64,000 nucleotides of DNA from CAMDHY01 sp046156265 (lineage in GTDB: Bacteria; Pseudomonadota; Alphaproteobacteria; Rhizobiales; Segnochrobactraceae), in the NCBI RefSeq assembly GCF_046156265.1, contig NZ_JAWDIR010000011.1, positions 1,178,001 through 1,242,000 on the forward strand, read 5' to 3'. The notes under the pieces are model-generated. The model saw only the letters and a program-made list of their open reading frames with translations. It made no database searches and had not been told where the DNA came from. Below are positions 12,014 through 21,244 of this stretch, piece after piece. The position numbers and the translations under genes are program-made. Within the stretch, counting starts at the first letter, position 1; every line of letters begins with the position of its first letter.

Positions 12014-13917
12014 TGGCTCACGCTGCGAGCAAGCTCGACCCCGCCGCCTTCACCGACTACCTGGCCGCCCAGGAGCGCAAGGGCCTCCTGCGGTTCCTGA
12101 CCTGCGGCAGCGTCGACGACGGCAAGTCGACCCTGATCGGCCGCCTGCTCTACGACAGCAAGCTGATCTTCGAGGACCAGCTGCTGACGCTCGAGCGCGA
12201 CAGCCGCAAGCACGGCACGACGGGCGAGGACTTCGACTTTGCCCTCCTCGTCGACGGCCTCGAGGCCGAGCGCGAGCAGGGCATCACTATCGACGTCGCC
12301 TACCGCTTCTTCACCACCGAGAAGCGCAAGTTCATCGTCGCCGACACCCCCGGCCACGAGCAGTACACTCGCAACATGGCGACCGGCGCCTCGACGGCCG
12401 ACCTCGCGGTGCTTCTCGTCGACGCGCGCTTCGGTGTCGTCACGCAGACGCGCCGGCATGCCTTCATCGCGTCCCTGCTCGGCATCCGCCACGTCGTGCT
12501 GGCGGTGAACAAGATCGACCTCGTCGACTTCGATCAGGCCCGCTACGACGCCATCCGCAAGGACTTCGAGACGTTCGCGGCCTCCTTCGGCTTCGACACC
12601 CAGGTGGCGATACCGATCTCTGCGCGCTTCGGCGACAACGTCACGACGCGCAGCGACCGCACGCCCTGGTACACCGGCCCGATCCTGATCGAGCACCTGG
12701 AAACGGTCGAGGTCGGCGACGACCTGAAGAGCCGGCCGTTCCGGATGTCGGTGCAGTGGGTGAACCGCCCGAACCTCGACTTCCGCGGCTTCTCCGGCAC
12801 GATCGCCAGCGGCAGCGTGCGGCCGGGGGACAGCGTCGTCGCCGCCACGTCGGGTCGCCGCTCGACGGTGAAGCGCATCGTCACCATGGACGGTGACCTG
12901 ACCGAGGCGCACGCCGGCGAGGCGGTGACGCTGACGCTTGCCGACGAGATCGACCTGTCGCGCGGCGACGTCATTGCCGCCGCTGACGCGCGGCCGGAGG
13001 TGACGGACCAGTTCGCGGCCCACGTCGTCTGGATGAGCGACGCGCCGCTGTTCCCCGGCCGTCCCTATCTCATCAAGGTCGGCACGAAGACGGTCACCGG
13101 GTCGGTGACGGAGATCAAGCACAAGGTCGACGTCAACACCTTCGAGCACCTGGCGGCAAAGGAGCTGCACCTCAACGAGGTCGGCTTCTGCAACCTGTCG
13201 CTCTCGGCGCCGATCGCCTTCGATCCCTACGAGGCGAACCGCGAGACGGGCTCGTTCATCGTCATCGACCGGCTGACGAACGCGACCGTCGCCGCCGGCA
13301 TGATCTGGTTCGGCCTGCGCCGCGCCACCAACATCCACCTGCAGGCGATCGACACCGGCAAGATCGCGCGCGCCGCCCTCAAGGGTCAGCACCCGGCGAT
13401 CCTGTGGTTCACAGGCCTGTCCGGCTCCGGCAAGTCGACGATCGCCAACCTCGTCGAGAAGCGGCTGCATTCGATGGGCCGGCACACCTACGTGCTGGAC
13501 GGCGACAACGTCCGCCATGGCCTCAATCGCGACCTCGGCTTCACGGACGCGGACCGGGTCGAGAACATCCGGCGCGTGGCAGAGACGGCGAAGCTCTTCG
13601 TCGATGCCGGCCTGATCGTGCTCGTCTCGTTCATCTCGCCCTTCCGGGCCGAGCGGCGTATGGCGCGCGATCTGGTGGAGGACGGCGAGTTCGTCGAGGT
13701 CTACGTCGACACGCCGATCGAGATCTGCCGGCAGCGCGACCCGAAGGGTCTCTACGCCAAGGCCGAAGCCGGCCAGATCAAGAACTTCACCGGCATCGAC
13801 AGCCCCTACGAGGCGCCCGAGCAGGCGGAGATCCACCTGATGACCTCGCAGGCGACGGCCGAGATGGCCGCCGAGCGCGTCGTCGACTATCTGCGCGAGC
13901 ACCGGCTGATCGACTGA
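12013..13917 (+). CDS. cysNC: Bifunctional sulfate adenylyltransferase subunit 1 / APS kinase
   Basis: This 634-residue fusion combines CysN and CysC. Residues about 25-430 are the elongation-factor-like GTPase that drives APS formation by CysD: G1 GSVDDGKSTLIG, G3 DTPGHEQYTRNM and G4 NKID are all present. Residues about 455-630 are APS kinase, which makes PAPS: P-loop GLSGSGKST, then DGDNVRHGLNRDLGF and the lid region SPFRAER. Such fusions (first known as NodQ) are usual in rhizobia and relatives. A strong GC hairpin follows the gene at 13934-13971. Confidence 0.95.
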   Translation: MAHAASKLDPAAFTDYLAAQERKGLLRFLTCGSVDDGKSTLIGRLLYDSKLIFEDQLLTLERDSRKHGTTGEDFDFALLVDGLEAEREQGITIDVAYRFFTTEKRKFIVADTPGHEQYTRNMATGASTADLAVLLVDARFGVVTQTRRHAFIASLLGIRHVVLAVNKIDLVDFDQARYDAIRKDFETFAASFGFDTQVAIPISARFGDNVTTRSDRTPWYTGPILIEHLETVEVGDDLKSRPFRMSVQWVNRPNLDFRGFSGTIASGSVRPGDSVVAATSGRRSTVKRIVTMDGDLTEAHAGEAVTLTLADEIDLSRGDVIAAADARPEVTDQFAAHVVWMSDAPLFPGRPYLIKVGTKTVTGSVTEIKHKVDVNTFEHLAAKELHLNEVGFCNLSLSAPIAFDPYEANRETGSFIVIDRLTNATVAAGMIWFGLRRATNIHLQAIDTGKIARAALKGQHPAILWFTGLSGSGKSTIANLVEKRLHSMGRHTYVLDGDNVRHGLNRDLGFTDADRVENIRRVAETAKLFVDAGLIVLVSFISPFRAERRMARDLVEDGEFVEVYVDTPIEICRQRDPKGLYAKAEAGQIKNFTGIDSPYEAPEQAEIHLMTSQATAEMAAERVVDYLREHRLID

Positions 13918-13933
13918 GCCATCACCCCTTGCT

Positions 13934-13975
13934 CTCCGGGCCGGACCGCCGCTGCGCGGCCCGGCCCGGAGACTT
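13934..13975 (+). terminator. Probable Rho-independent terminator after cysNC
   Basis: CTCCGGGCCG at 13934-13943 pairs perfectly with CGGCCCGGAG at 13962-13971 around an 18-base loop that can pair further. A short T-run (CTTT) follows. It lies 17 bases after the cysNC stop and also in the 3' flank of the convergent sulfotransferase-like gene, so it may serve both strands. Confidence 0.6.
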
Positions 13976-14040
13976 TGGGTTGGCACCTTGGCTGCCTGGG
14001 CAAAGCCCGAGAGCGCCAACAGATCGCGAGGGGCCGGTCG

Positions 14041-14787
14041 TCAGAGGTACGGGTAGCCGTAGGTCTCGAACTCGTCCTCGAAGAGCGTGTTGATCTGACG
14101 GATCTGCTGCGGTGTCAGCAGATCGCGCGGACCCTGGCCGATAGCGGCGAGCCCCTTCTTCACATGGGGCAGGGGAGGCGGCACGGGCACGCCGCGCCCG
14201 GCGAGAAGACGCTGGAAGTCTTCCTCGAGCGTCTCGTAGCGCATCAGCGTCACTGCAAGCCGGCCATCCAAATCGCGGTAGCGAGCGAGGTTGTGAACGG
14301 CCAGGACCGTCTTGTCCTCGATCATCCGCGACAGCCGACGACGCAGCGCCCAGCGGCTCGCCTGCATGGCGCGACCGATCTTGTAGCGGCTCATCGCGAC
14401 CTTGTTGTTCGCCCACGACAGCACCTTGGCGTAAGGATCGCGCTCCACGCCCGCAACGACGTAACCGTCCGGAGTGGGCCCGATGGTGTTCAGCACCCGG
14501 GTCAGCGGCATGTGGTTGCGAAAACGGCTTCGCGGCAGCGTCAGCTCGTCGAGGCGGTTCGTGGGTGTCGAGCGCAGTGTCGAGAGCCACGCCTGCTCGG
14601 CAGCCGGATCGTCGGAGAAATTGCGGGGGCCGCTGCCGAGCCGCAGGCGCTCCAGTTCGTCGATCGGCGTGATCGGCGTGATGATGTCGGACGGGCCACA
14701 CAGGGTCGAGAGCGCGATTTCCACGCTGGTGCCGGCGACCTTGCGTCCCTTGATGAAGACGAGCTTCAACTCGTGCGAATAGATCAC
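14041..14787 (-). CDS. Sulfotransferase-like protein (family 2 type)
   Basis: This 248-residue protein has the two PAPS-binding elements of sulfotransferases: FIKGRKVAGTSVE at about residues 11-23, like the 5'-phosphosulfate loop (hydrophobic-K-x-A-G-T-S), and VAGVERDPYAKVLSWANNK near residue 112, like the 3'-phosphate motif (R-x-P-Y with a serine after it). It lacks a signal peptide or membrane segment. It lies convergent to cysD-cysNC, which make PAPS, so a shared pathway is plausible. The acceptor is unknown; rhizobia and relatives sulfate surface polysaccharides or lipids. Overall similarity is modest and the class is an inference from motifs and context. Confidence 0.65.
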   Translation of the reverse strand: MIYSHELKLVFIKGRKVAGTSVEIALSTLCGPSDIITPITPIDELERLRLGSGPRNFSDDPAAEQAWLSTLRSTPTNRLDELTLPRSRFRNHMPLTRVLNTIGPTPDGYVVAGVERDPYAKVLSWANNKVAMSRYKIGRAMQASRWALRRRLSRMIEDKTVLAVHNLARYRDLDGRLAVTLMRYETLEEDFQRLLAGRGVPVPPPLPHVKKGLAAIGQGPRDLLTPQQIRQINTLFEDEFETYGYPYL

Positions 14788-14932
14788 CGCAGTTCCTTCG
14801 CACCGTCACGATCTCGCGGCGACCGCTGAGCGATCCAGCGACACTCCGGCCGGGAGCGTCCTTCTATCCGCCCACCGTCGGCAGCAGGCGCGGGAACCGG
14901 AGCGGCGATGGACGCCGCCCCGGCTCGACGGG

Positions 14933-16318
14933 TCAGCCGATCGCGCGCAGGTGGTAGGACTTCGGCCGCGTCAGGCCCTCGATGCCGAGACGCGACATGG
15001 TGGCGCCGCGGCCGGTGTCCTTCACGCCGGTCCAGGCGAGGCCGGGATCGACATAGTCGCAGCGGTTCATGAACACGGTGCCGGTTTCGACCTTGTCGCC
15101 GATCGCCTCGGCGGCGTCCATGTCCTTCGTCCAGATCGAGGCGGTGAGGCCGTAGGGGCTGTCGTTCATCAGGCGCAGGGCCTCCTCGTCGGAGGACACC
15201 TTCATGATGCCGACGACGGGGCCGAAGCTCTCCTCCATCATCACCGACATGGAGTGATCCACCTCCGTCAGCACCTGCGGCATCAGGTAGGGCGTGCCGG
15301 CGCGGTCGGCGGGGAAGCGCTCGTGGTTGATGTGGGCGCGCGCTCCCTTGGCGAGGGCCTCGTTGGTCTGGGCGCGGACGACGTCGGCGAAGCGCGTCGC
15401 CGCCATCGGCCCGAGCGTCGTCGCCTCGTCCAGCGGATTGCCGAGCACGTACTTGTTGGTCAGGTCGACGAAGGACTCGACGAAGCGGTCGTAGAGGCTG
15501 TCGTGCACGTAGATGCGCTCGATGCCGCAGCAGCACTGGCCCGAGTTGTAGAACGTGCCATCGACGACATTCTCGACGGTGAAGTCGAAATCGGCGTCGG
15601 CGCGCACGTAGGCCGGGTCCTTGCCACCGAGCTCGAGGCCGAGCGTCGTGAACGTTCCTGCGGCGGCGCGCTCCATCGCCTTGCCGCCGGCCACCGACCC
15701 GGTGAAGTTGACGTGGTCGACCTTGCCCGAGCCGATCAGCCTGGCGGTGTCCTCGTGGCCGAGTGCGAGGTTCTGGAACAGCCCCTTCGGAATGCCGGCG
15801 CGGTCCATGGCGATCTGGAAGCGGTCGCCGACGAGGATCGTCTGGGTGGCGTGCTTGAGGATGACGGCGTTGCCGGCCAGCAGCGCCGGGACGATGCTGT
15901 TGACGGCCGTGAGGTAGGGGTAGTTCCACGGCGCCACCACCAGCACGATACCGGCCGGCACGCGCTTGATCAGGCGGCGAAAGCCCTCCTTCGGCTTCGG
16001 AACCACCGGTGCCAGAGCTTCCTCGGCGATGTCGACCATCGCCCGGACGCGCTCCTCGAACGGCCGCATCTCGCCGCCGAAGCGCACGGGCCGACCCATC
16101 TGGAGGGCGAGCTCGGGCACGATCTCCTGGTTCTGTGCCTGCATCGCCGCGAGGAAGTCGAGCATCTTGCGGCCGCGCTCGGCGATCGGGACGCGCGCCC
16201 ATTCCGCCTGCGCATGGCGCGCGGCGGCGAGGGCGGCGTCGATCGCGGCGCCGGTCGCCGGCGTACGCCGGGCGACTTCGCTTCCGTCGATCGGAGAGAT
16301 GCACACGATGTCGGACAT
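14933..16318 (-). CDS. NAD(P)-dependent aldehyde dehydrogenase
   Basis: This 461-residue enzyme oxidises an aldehyde to the acid with NAD or NADP. Typical sites are visible: the cofactor segment VVAPWNYPYLTAVNSIVPAL, the FTGSVAGGKAM turn, the general-base Glu in LGLELGGKDPAYV, and the nucleophile in NSGQCCCGIERIY, with three adjacent cysteines. FGPVVGI and MNRCDYVDPGL lie near the C-terminus. The start at 16318 (MSDIVCISPIDGSEVA) gives the usual length; the frame extends 33 codons upstream but that part is unlike the family. It is divergent from the TRAP genes, suggesting the aldehyde comes from the imported compound, but the substrate is unknown. Confidence 0.9.
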   Translation of the reverse strand: MSDIVCISPIDGSEVARRTPATGAAIDAALAAARHAQAEWARVPIAERGRKMLDFLAAMQAQNQEIVPELALQMGRPVRFGGEMRPFEERVRAMVDIAEEALAPVVPKPKEGFRRLIKRVPAGIVLVVAPWNYPYLTAVNSIVPALLAGNAVILKHATQTILVGDRFQIAMDRAGIPKGLFQNLALGHEDTARLIGSGKVDHVNFTGSVAGGKAMERAAAGTFTTLGLELGGKDPAYVRADADFDFTVENVVDGTFYNSGQCCCGIERIYVHDSLYDRFVESFVDLTNKYVLGNPLDEATTLGPMAATRFADVVRAQTNEALAKGARAHINHERFPADRAGTPYLMPQVLTEVDHSMSVMMEESFGPVVGIMKVSSDEEALRLMNDSPYGLTASIWTKDMDAAEAIGDKVETGTVFMNRCDYVDPGLAWTGVKDTGRGATMSRLGIEGLTRPKSYHLRAIG

Positions 16319-16730
16319 GATGGCTGGCTCGCTTCCTTCGCTGTGGTACCGATTCATGCCGGCACCCCTCCGGGCCGGGAGCCCGGGGAGTTGGACATTG
16401 CCCCGCTTCCGGGTCATCCGGCAATCCGGCAGGCGCCGGAGTCGAGATTCGGCGGAGGCTGGGCAAAACCGGGCAGGTTGGCCGAGGCCGTGTCGACGGT
16501 GGAGGAACCCGAACAGCGACGTTTCAGGAAGAGTTGGCAGGGTCAGTTTGCCAAATTTGCCAACCGCACCTGTAAGACAACTCGTTGTTATCTCATCGCT
16601 TTGTCGCGGAGAGGGCGGTCTTGCGCTGCAAACGATTGCATGGCATGGTGCCGCCAGCCTTCAGGCTCGCCAGCGGATCACGAGAGGCGCCCCACGACGC
16701 ACTCCGCCGCCGGACTAGGGAGGAAGTCGC
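16319..16730. promoter_or_regulatory. Divergent promoter region with TTGGCA/TGCCAA cluster
   Basis: These 412 bases between the aldehyde dehydrogenase and the TRAP operon hold no supported gene. At 16533-16564 there are three half-sites: GTTGGCA (16533-16539), TTTGCCAA (16547-16554) and TTTGCCAA again (16556-16563). The first forms an inverted repeat with TGCCAAC at 16558-16564. The local sequence is AT-richer than its surroundings. It looks like a regulator binding cluster controlling one or both divergent units; no regulator gene is adjacent. Confidence 0.5.
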
Positions 16731-17801
16731 ATGCTCCATTGCTTCAAGTACGCTGCCGCAGCCGTTGCCTTCGGATCTCTGACACTGCCCGCCTCGGCCG
16801 TCGAGACCATCAACCTGACGATCGCCTCCAGCCATCCGCTGACGATCCCGTGGGTCGGCCCGCTGAAGACCATCGTCGTCGACAAGTCGAATGCCCGCCT
16901 CGAGGCGATGGGGTCCAACTACCGCATCAACTGGACCGAGGCCTTCGGCGGCTCGCTGTACGGCTTCAACGACACGCTCGAGGCCGTCTCCGACGGTCTG
17001 ACCGACATCGGCTGGATCGGTTCGCTGTTCGAGCCGGCGAAGCTGCCGCTGCAGAACATCATGTACTCGACGCCGTTCGCCACCTCCGACGTCAACAAGA
17101 CGGTCGCGGTGATGAACAACCTCAACCAGAAGAGCGAGGCGATGAAGGCCGAGTGGGAGGCGAACAACGTCGTCTTCCTCGGCGTCTGCGTCTCCGACGG
17201 CTACCACCTGTTCACGAAGAAGCCGATCACGAAGATCGAGGATCTCGATGGTCTGAAGATCCTCGGTGCCGCCTCGGCCGCTCCGTGGCTCGCTGGAACG
17301 AACGCGACGCTCGTCGCGACCGGCCTGCCGGCCCAGTACTCGCAGCTGCAGACCGGCGTCGGCGACGGCTCGCTGCTGATCGCCACCGGTGCCTGGCCGC
17401 TGAAGATCCACGAGGTCGCTCCCTACGTCACCCTGATCGACACCGGCCCGCTCACCTTCGGTGGCCTCGGCGTCAACAAGGACAAGTGGGAGACGCTGCC
17501 GGACGACGTGAAGAAGGTGCTGACGGAGCTCGGCAACGAGTACAGCCTCGAGAACGCCCGCCTCATCGAGGAGCGCGCCGCCGCGGCCCTGACGCAGATG
17601 AAGGAAGGCGGCGCCACCATCGCCGAGCTGCCGCCGGAGGAGCGCAAGAAGTTCATCGAGACGATGCCGAACGTCGCGCTCACCTGGGTCGAGACGAACG
17701 AAAAGGGCGGCGTGCCGGCCCGGCAGATCATGAAGGACTTCATGGCCGAGATCCGCGCCCAGGGCGACACCCCCGGCCGCGACTGGGACGCCGGCCTCTG
17801 A
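16731..17801 (+). CDS. TRAP transporter solute-binding protein (DctP family)
   Basis: This 356-residue periplasmic binding protein begins with a signal peptide (MLHCFKYAAAAVAFGSLTLPASA, cut before VETINLT). The mature protein has the DctP fold pattern: NLTIASSHPLT at the start, a GGSLYGFNDTLEAVSDGLTDIGW segment, and the central DGLKILG. It captures a small carboxylate-type or related ligand and hands it to the membrane unit encoded 73 bases downstream. The usual ligand-binding arginine position cannot be fixed by eye, so the substrate is left open. It is the first gene of the dctP-dctQM-amidohydrolase run. Confidence 0.9.
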   Translation: MLHCFKYAAAAVAFGSLTLPASAVETINLTIASSHPLTIPWVGPLKTIVVDKSNARLEAMGSNYRINWTEAFGGSLYGFNDTLEAVSDGLTDIGWIGSLFEPAKLPLQNIMYSTPFATSDVNKTVAVMNNLNQKSEAMKAEWEANNVVFLGVCVSDGYHLFTKKPITKIEDLDGLKILGAASAAPWLAGTNATLVATGLPAQYSQLQTGVGDGSLLIATGAWPLKIHEVAPYVTLIDTGPLTFGGLGVNKDKWETLPDDVKKVLTELGNEYSLENARLIEERAAAALTQMKEGGATIAELPPEERKKFIETMPNVALTWVETNEKGGVPARQIMKDFMAEIRAQGDTPGRDWDAGL

Positions 17802-17874
17802 GGCTGGCCTACCGCGGGTCCGGACTCGCGGCGAAGACGGCGCCGAGCGACAGCAGTTCCATGGGTAACCCGCG

Positions 17875-19809
17875 ATGACCGACAAGACCGAGGGCGCAGC
17901 CGGCTGGCTGCGCCCTTCCTATCTCGCCATTCCGCAGGTGCTGTCGTGGATCGCCTCGTTCGCGATCCTCTTCATCATGCTGCTGATCTGCGCCGACATC
18001 GTCATGCGGGCCGGCTTCAGCCGGCCGATCAACGGTGCGACCGAAATTGTTTCGATGCTGATCGTCGTCTGCGTCTTCCTGCAGCTCGGTTCCAGCATCG
18101 GCGAGGGGCGGCTCGTCAAGGCCGACTTCCTGTATGGCCGCTGGTCCGGCAGCCGCCCTGCCTTCGCCGCCGTGATCGACGTGATCGGCTATGCGATCGG
18201 GGCGTTCATCCTGGCGAAGGGCCTGATCTGGCTCTGGAACGACTTCTACAAATCCTATCAGTCCGCCGAGTTCATGGGCGCCGTCGGCGCCTACACCATT
18301 CCGGTGTGGCCGTTCTCGCTCGGTGTCGTCATCGGCTGCGCGGTCGCGCTGGCCGAAACGATCCGGGTTCTGTGCGGCAAGGCTGCGCCGATCATCGGTG
18401 TCTTCGGCGGTCGCGGGGAGCGGTCGCTCGTGCGCGACGGCTTGCCGACGCTGGCGCTCGCCGCCGCGATCCTGCTCTTCGTCTACGTCAACTTTTCGCT
18501 CGGTCTGACGCCGCTCGGCGTCGGGTTCGTCTCGCTGGCGGCGTTGCTCGCTTGCGTCGCGCTCGGCGTGCCGATTGCCTTCGCCTTGCTGGGCCTGTCC
18601 TACATCGGCATCTGGCTCACCCGCGACAATCCGATCATCGCCGACAACACCGTTGGCATCACCTTCTCGGGCGCCATCAAGTCCTACGAGTTCGGCGTCG
18701 TGCCGCTGTTCGTGATGATGGGCCTCATCCTCGACAAGGCGGACGTCGGCCGCGATGCCTTCTACGTGGCGGTGTCGATGCTGAGGAAGATCCGCGGCGG
18801 GCTCGGCATCGCCACCGTCGGCGCCAACGCGGTGTTCGCCTCGATCACCGGCTCGTCGATAGCCTCCGCCGCCGTGTTCAGCCGCATCGCCGTGCCGCCA
18901 ATGATCGAGAACGGCTACACCAAGCGCTTCGCGGTCGGCGTCGTCGCCGGCTCGTCGGTGCTCGGCATGCTGATCCCGCCGAGCCTGCTGCTGATCATCT
19001 ACGGCCTGATCGCCGAGGTCTCGATCGGCAAGCTGTTCATTGCCGCGATCGTGCCGGGGCTGATCCTGGCCGCCGCCTTCGCGGCGCTCAACTACGGGCT
19101 GGCGACATTCTGGCCGTCGTTCGTGGGCAAGGTTCACGACGACATCGAGACCCGCATGTCGGGCGGCGAAATGGCAAGGCGGCTCCTGCCCGTCGTCGCG
19201 ATCGTCGCGCTGGTGATGGGCGGCATCTACGCCGGGTTCTTCACGCCGACCGAGGCCGGCGCCGTCGGCACCTTCTGCGCCTTCATCGTCGGCTTCGCCC
19301 GCGGCAAGCTCTCATGGCCCGTGCTGCGCTCCGTCGTTCTCGAAACTGGATACGTCTCGACGACGATCCTGTTCCTCATCATCGCGGCAAACGTCTATGC
19401 CCGCATGCTGACGCTCTCCACCATCCCGATGGAGATGACCGGCATCCTGACGGACTCGCAGCTCGGGCTCGCGCAGTTCCTGGCGATCTACTTCGTCCTC
19501 GTGCTGCTGCTCGGCATGCTGCTCGACTCGACGTCGATCATGCTGATCATGCTGCCGATCGTCATTCCGATCGTCAGCGTGCTCGGCGGCGACCTGATCT
19601 GGTTCGGCATCGTCACCGTGCTCGCCATCGAGATCGGCCTCATCACACCGCCGTTCGGCATCGCGGTGTTCGTCGTCAAGGGCTCCTTTCCACCGAACTT
19701 CGTGTCGCTCGGCGAGATCTTCGCCGGCGCGCTGCCGTTCGTGCTGACGATGATGGCGGTGACGATCCTGCTGATGGCGGTGCCGTGGCTCAGCCTAATG
19801 TTCATGTGA
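17875..19809 (+). CDS. TRAP transporter fused permease (DctQM)
   Basis: This 644-residue inner-membrane protein fuses the small DctQ subunit (about residues 1-180, four hydrophobic segments starting at VLSWIASFAILFIMLLICAD) to the large DctM subunit (about 195-640, around 12 segments). DctM features include VPLFVMMGLILDKADVG, TGSSIASAAVFSRIAVP and FFTPTEAGAVGTFCAF, the well-conserved TPTEA segment. Sodium-coupled uptake is the family mechanism. Fused QM genes are a common variant. The gene lies 73 bases after the binding protein and 22 before the amidohydrolase. Confidence 0.93.
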   Translation: MTDKTEGAAGWLRPSYLAIPQVLSWIASFAILFIMLLICADIVMRAGFSRPINGATEIVSMLIVVCVFLQLGSSIGEGRLVKADFLYGRWSGSRPAFAAVIDVIGYAIGAFILAKGLIWLWNDFYKSYQSAEFMGAVGAYTIPVWPFSLGVVIGCAVALAETIRVLCGKAAPIIGVFGGRGERSLVRDGLPTLALAAAILLFVYVNFSLGLTPLGVGFVSLAALLACVALGVPIAFALLGLSYIGIWLTRDNPIIADNTVGITFSGAIKSYEFGVVPLFVMMGLILDKADVGRDAFYVAVSMLRKIRGGLGIATVGANAVFASITGSSIASAAVFSRIAVPPMIENGYTKRFAVGVVAGSSVLGMLIPPSLLLIIYGLIAEVSIGKLFIAAIVPGLILAAAFAALNYGLATFWPSFVGKVHDDIETRMSGGEMARRLLPVVAIVALVMGGIYAGFFTPTEAGAVGTFCAFIVGFARGKLSWPVLRSVVLETGYVSTTILFLIIAANVYARMLTLSTIPMEMTGILTDSQLGLAQFLAIYFVLVLLLGMLLDSTSIMLIMLPIVIPIVSVLGGDLIWFGIVTVLAIEIGLITPPFGIAVFVVKGSFPPNFVSLGEIFAGALPFVLTMMAVTILLMAVPWLSLMFM

Positions 19810-19831
19810 TCTGCTTGAAGTGGGTGACCCG

Positions 19832-21202
19832 ATGCGTGCTTTGCTGATCAAGGGTGGCGCGATCCTGTCGATGGACCCCGCCATCGGCGACATTGCGGTC
19901 GGCGATGTGCTGATCGAGGGCGACCGCATCGCCGCCGTCGGCACGACCCTCGAGGCGCCGCCCGGCGCCGAGGTGATCGATGCGACCGGGATGATCGTCG
20001 CCCCGGGCTTCGTCAACACGCACATGCACACCTGGCAGACAGGCCTGCGCGGCCTCGCCGCCGACTGGACGATCCCGCAATATCTGCGGGCGGTACACGC
20101 GGGGCTGGCGACGCATTTCCATCCCGACGACATCGGGATCGCCAACTATGTGGGCGCGCTCTCGCAGCTGTCGGCTGGCACCACGACCCTCGTCGACTGG
20201 TGCCACAACAATCCGACGCCCGATCACACCGACGCGGCGATCGACGGGCTGGAACGCTCGGGTATCCGCGCGCTCTTCCTGCATGGCTCGCCGAAGCCGG
20301 ACCCGAAGGAGGGTCAGCGTCACTTCAGCGAGGTGCCGATGCCGCGCTCGGAAGTGGAGCGCCTCGCCAAGGGGAGGCTGTCCGACCGCTCGGCCCGCGT
20401 CACGCTCGGTCTGGCGATCCTCGGGCCGGGACTGTCGATCTACGACGTCTGCCAGTCCGACCACCGGCTCGCCCGCGAGCACGGCCTGCACGCGAGCATG
20501 CACGTCAGCGGCGCGCCGATGAAGACGCCGGATGGTTTCGAACGGCTGCTGGCCGAAGGCGTGCTCGACGAGACCGTCAACATCGTCCACGGCAACAGCC
20601 TGTCGGACGAGATCCTGAAGCGGCTCGTCGATGCCGGCGTCACCTTCAGCGTCACCGCCGAGGTGGAGCTTCAGATGGGTTTCGGCTGGCCGCTGACGGG
20701 TCGGCTTCGCGCGTTGGGCTCTCCGGTGGCGATCGGCTCCGACGTCGAGACCGCCATCTCGAGCGATATGTTCGCGGTCACCCGCAGCACGCTGCAGGCC
20801 CAGCGCCACGGCGATGCCCTGGACGCCCTGAGGGCGACTGGCGCCGCCCCGCAGGAGATGACCATCACCTGCCGCGACGCGCTCGCGTGGGCGACGATCA
20901 ACGGCGCCCACATGGCCGGCATGGCCGACCGCGTCGGCTCGCTGACACCGGGAAAGCAGGCGGACGTCATCCTCGTCGATACCGCCGACATCGGCCTGTG
21001 GTCGACGCGGGATCTCGCGGCGACGATGGTGCTGCACGCGGGGCCGCGCGACGTCGATACGGTTCTCGTCGCCGGCGAGGTCAAGAAGCGCGGCAAGCAG
21101 CTGCTGGTGGATGGGTTGGACGAGGCGCGCTCCCGCCTGGAAGCCTCCGGCCGCCGCATCCTCACCGACTTCAACGCTGCGCGCGCTGCCGCGCACGCCT
21201 GA
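19832..21202 (+). CDS. Amidohydrolase-superfamily hydrolase (TRZ/ATZ, SsnA-like)
   Basis: This 456-residue metal-dependent hydrolase or deaminase shows the N-terminal zinc motif GFVNTHMHTWQTG (HxH), a middle HASMHVSG with a metal His, NIVHGNSLSDE, GSDVET with the catalytic Asp, and the C-terminal GSLTPGKQADVILVD typical of cytosine deaminase, atrazine hydrolase and SsnA relatives. The ATG at 19832 is preferred; a GTG 12 bases upstream is also in frame. It follows the TRAP permease by 22 bases, so it probably acts on the imported compound, perhaps an N-containing ring or amide. The exact substrate cannot be named. Confidence 0.85.
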   Translation: MRALLIKGGAILSMDPAIGDIAVGDVLIEGDRIAAVGTTLEAPPGAEVIDATGMIVAPGFVNTHMHTWQTGLRGLAADWTIPQYLRAVHAGLATHFHPDDIGIANYVGALSQLSAGTTTLVDWCHNNPTPDHTDAAIDGLERSGIRALFLHGSPKPDPKEGQRHFSEVPMPRSEVERLAKGRLSDRSARVTLGLAILGPGLSIYDVCQSDHRLAREHGLHASMHVSGAPMKTPDGFERLLAEGVLDETVNIVHGNSLSDEILKRLVDAGVTFSVTAEVELQMGFGWPLTGRLRALGSPVAIGSDVETAISSDMFAVTRSTLQAQRHGDALDALRATGAAPQEMTITCRDALAWATINGAHMAGMADRVGSLTPGKQADVILVDTADIGLWSTRDLAATMVLHAGPRDVDTVLVAGEVKKRGKQLLVDGLDEARSRLEASGRRILTDFNAARAAAHA

Positions 21203-21244
21203 CCGAGCGGCGGGTGGAGCCGGGCGTCGGCTCTTCAGCGAGGC

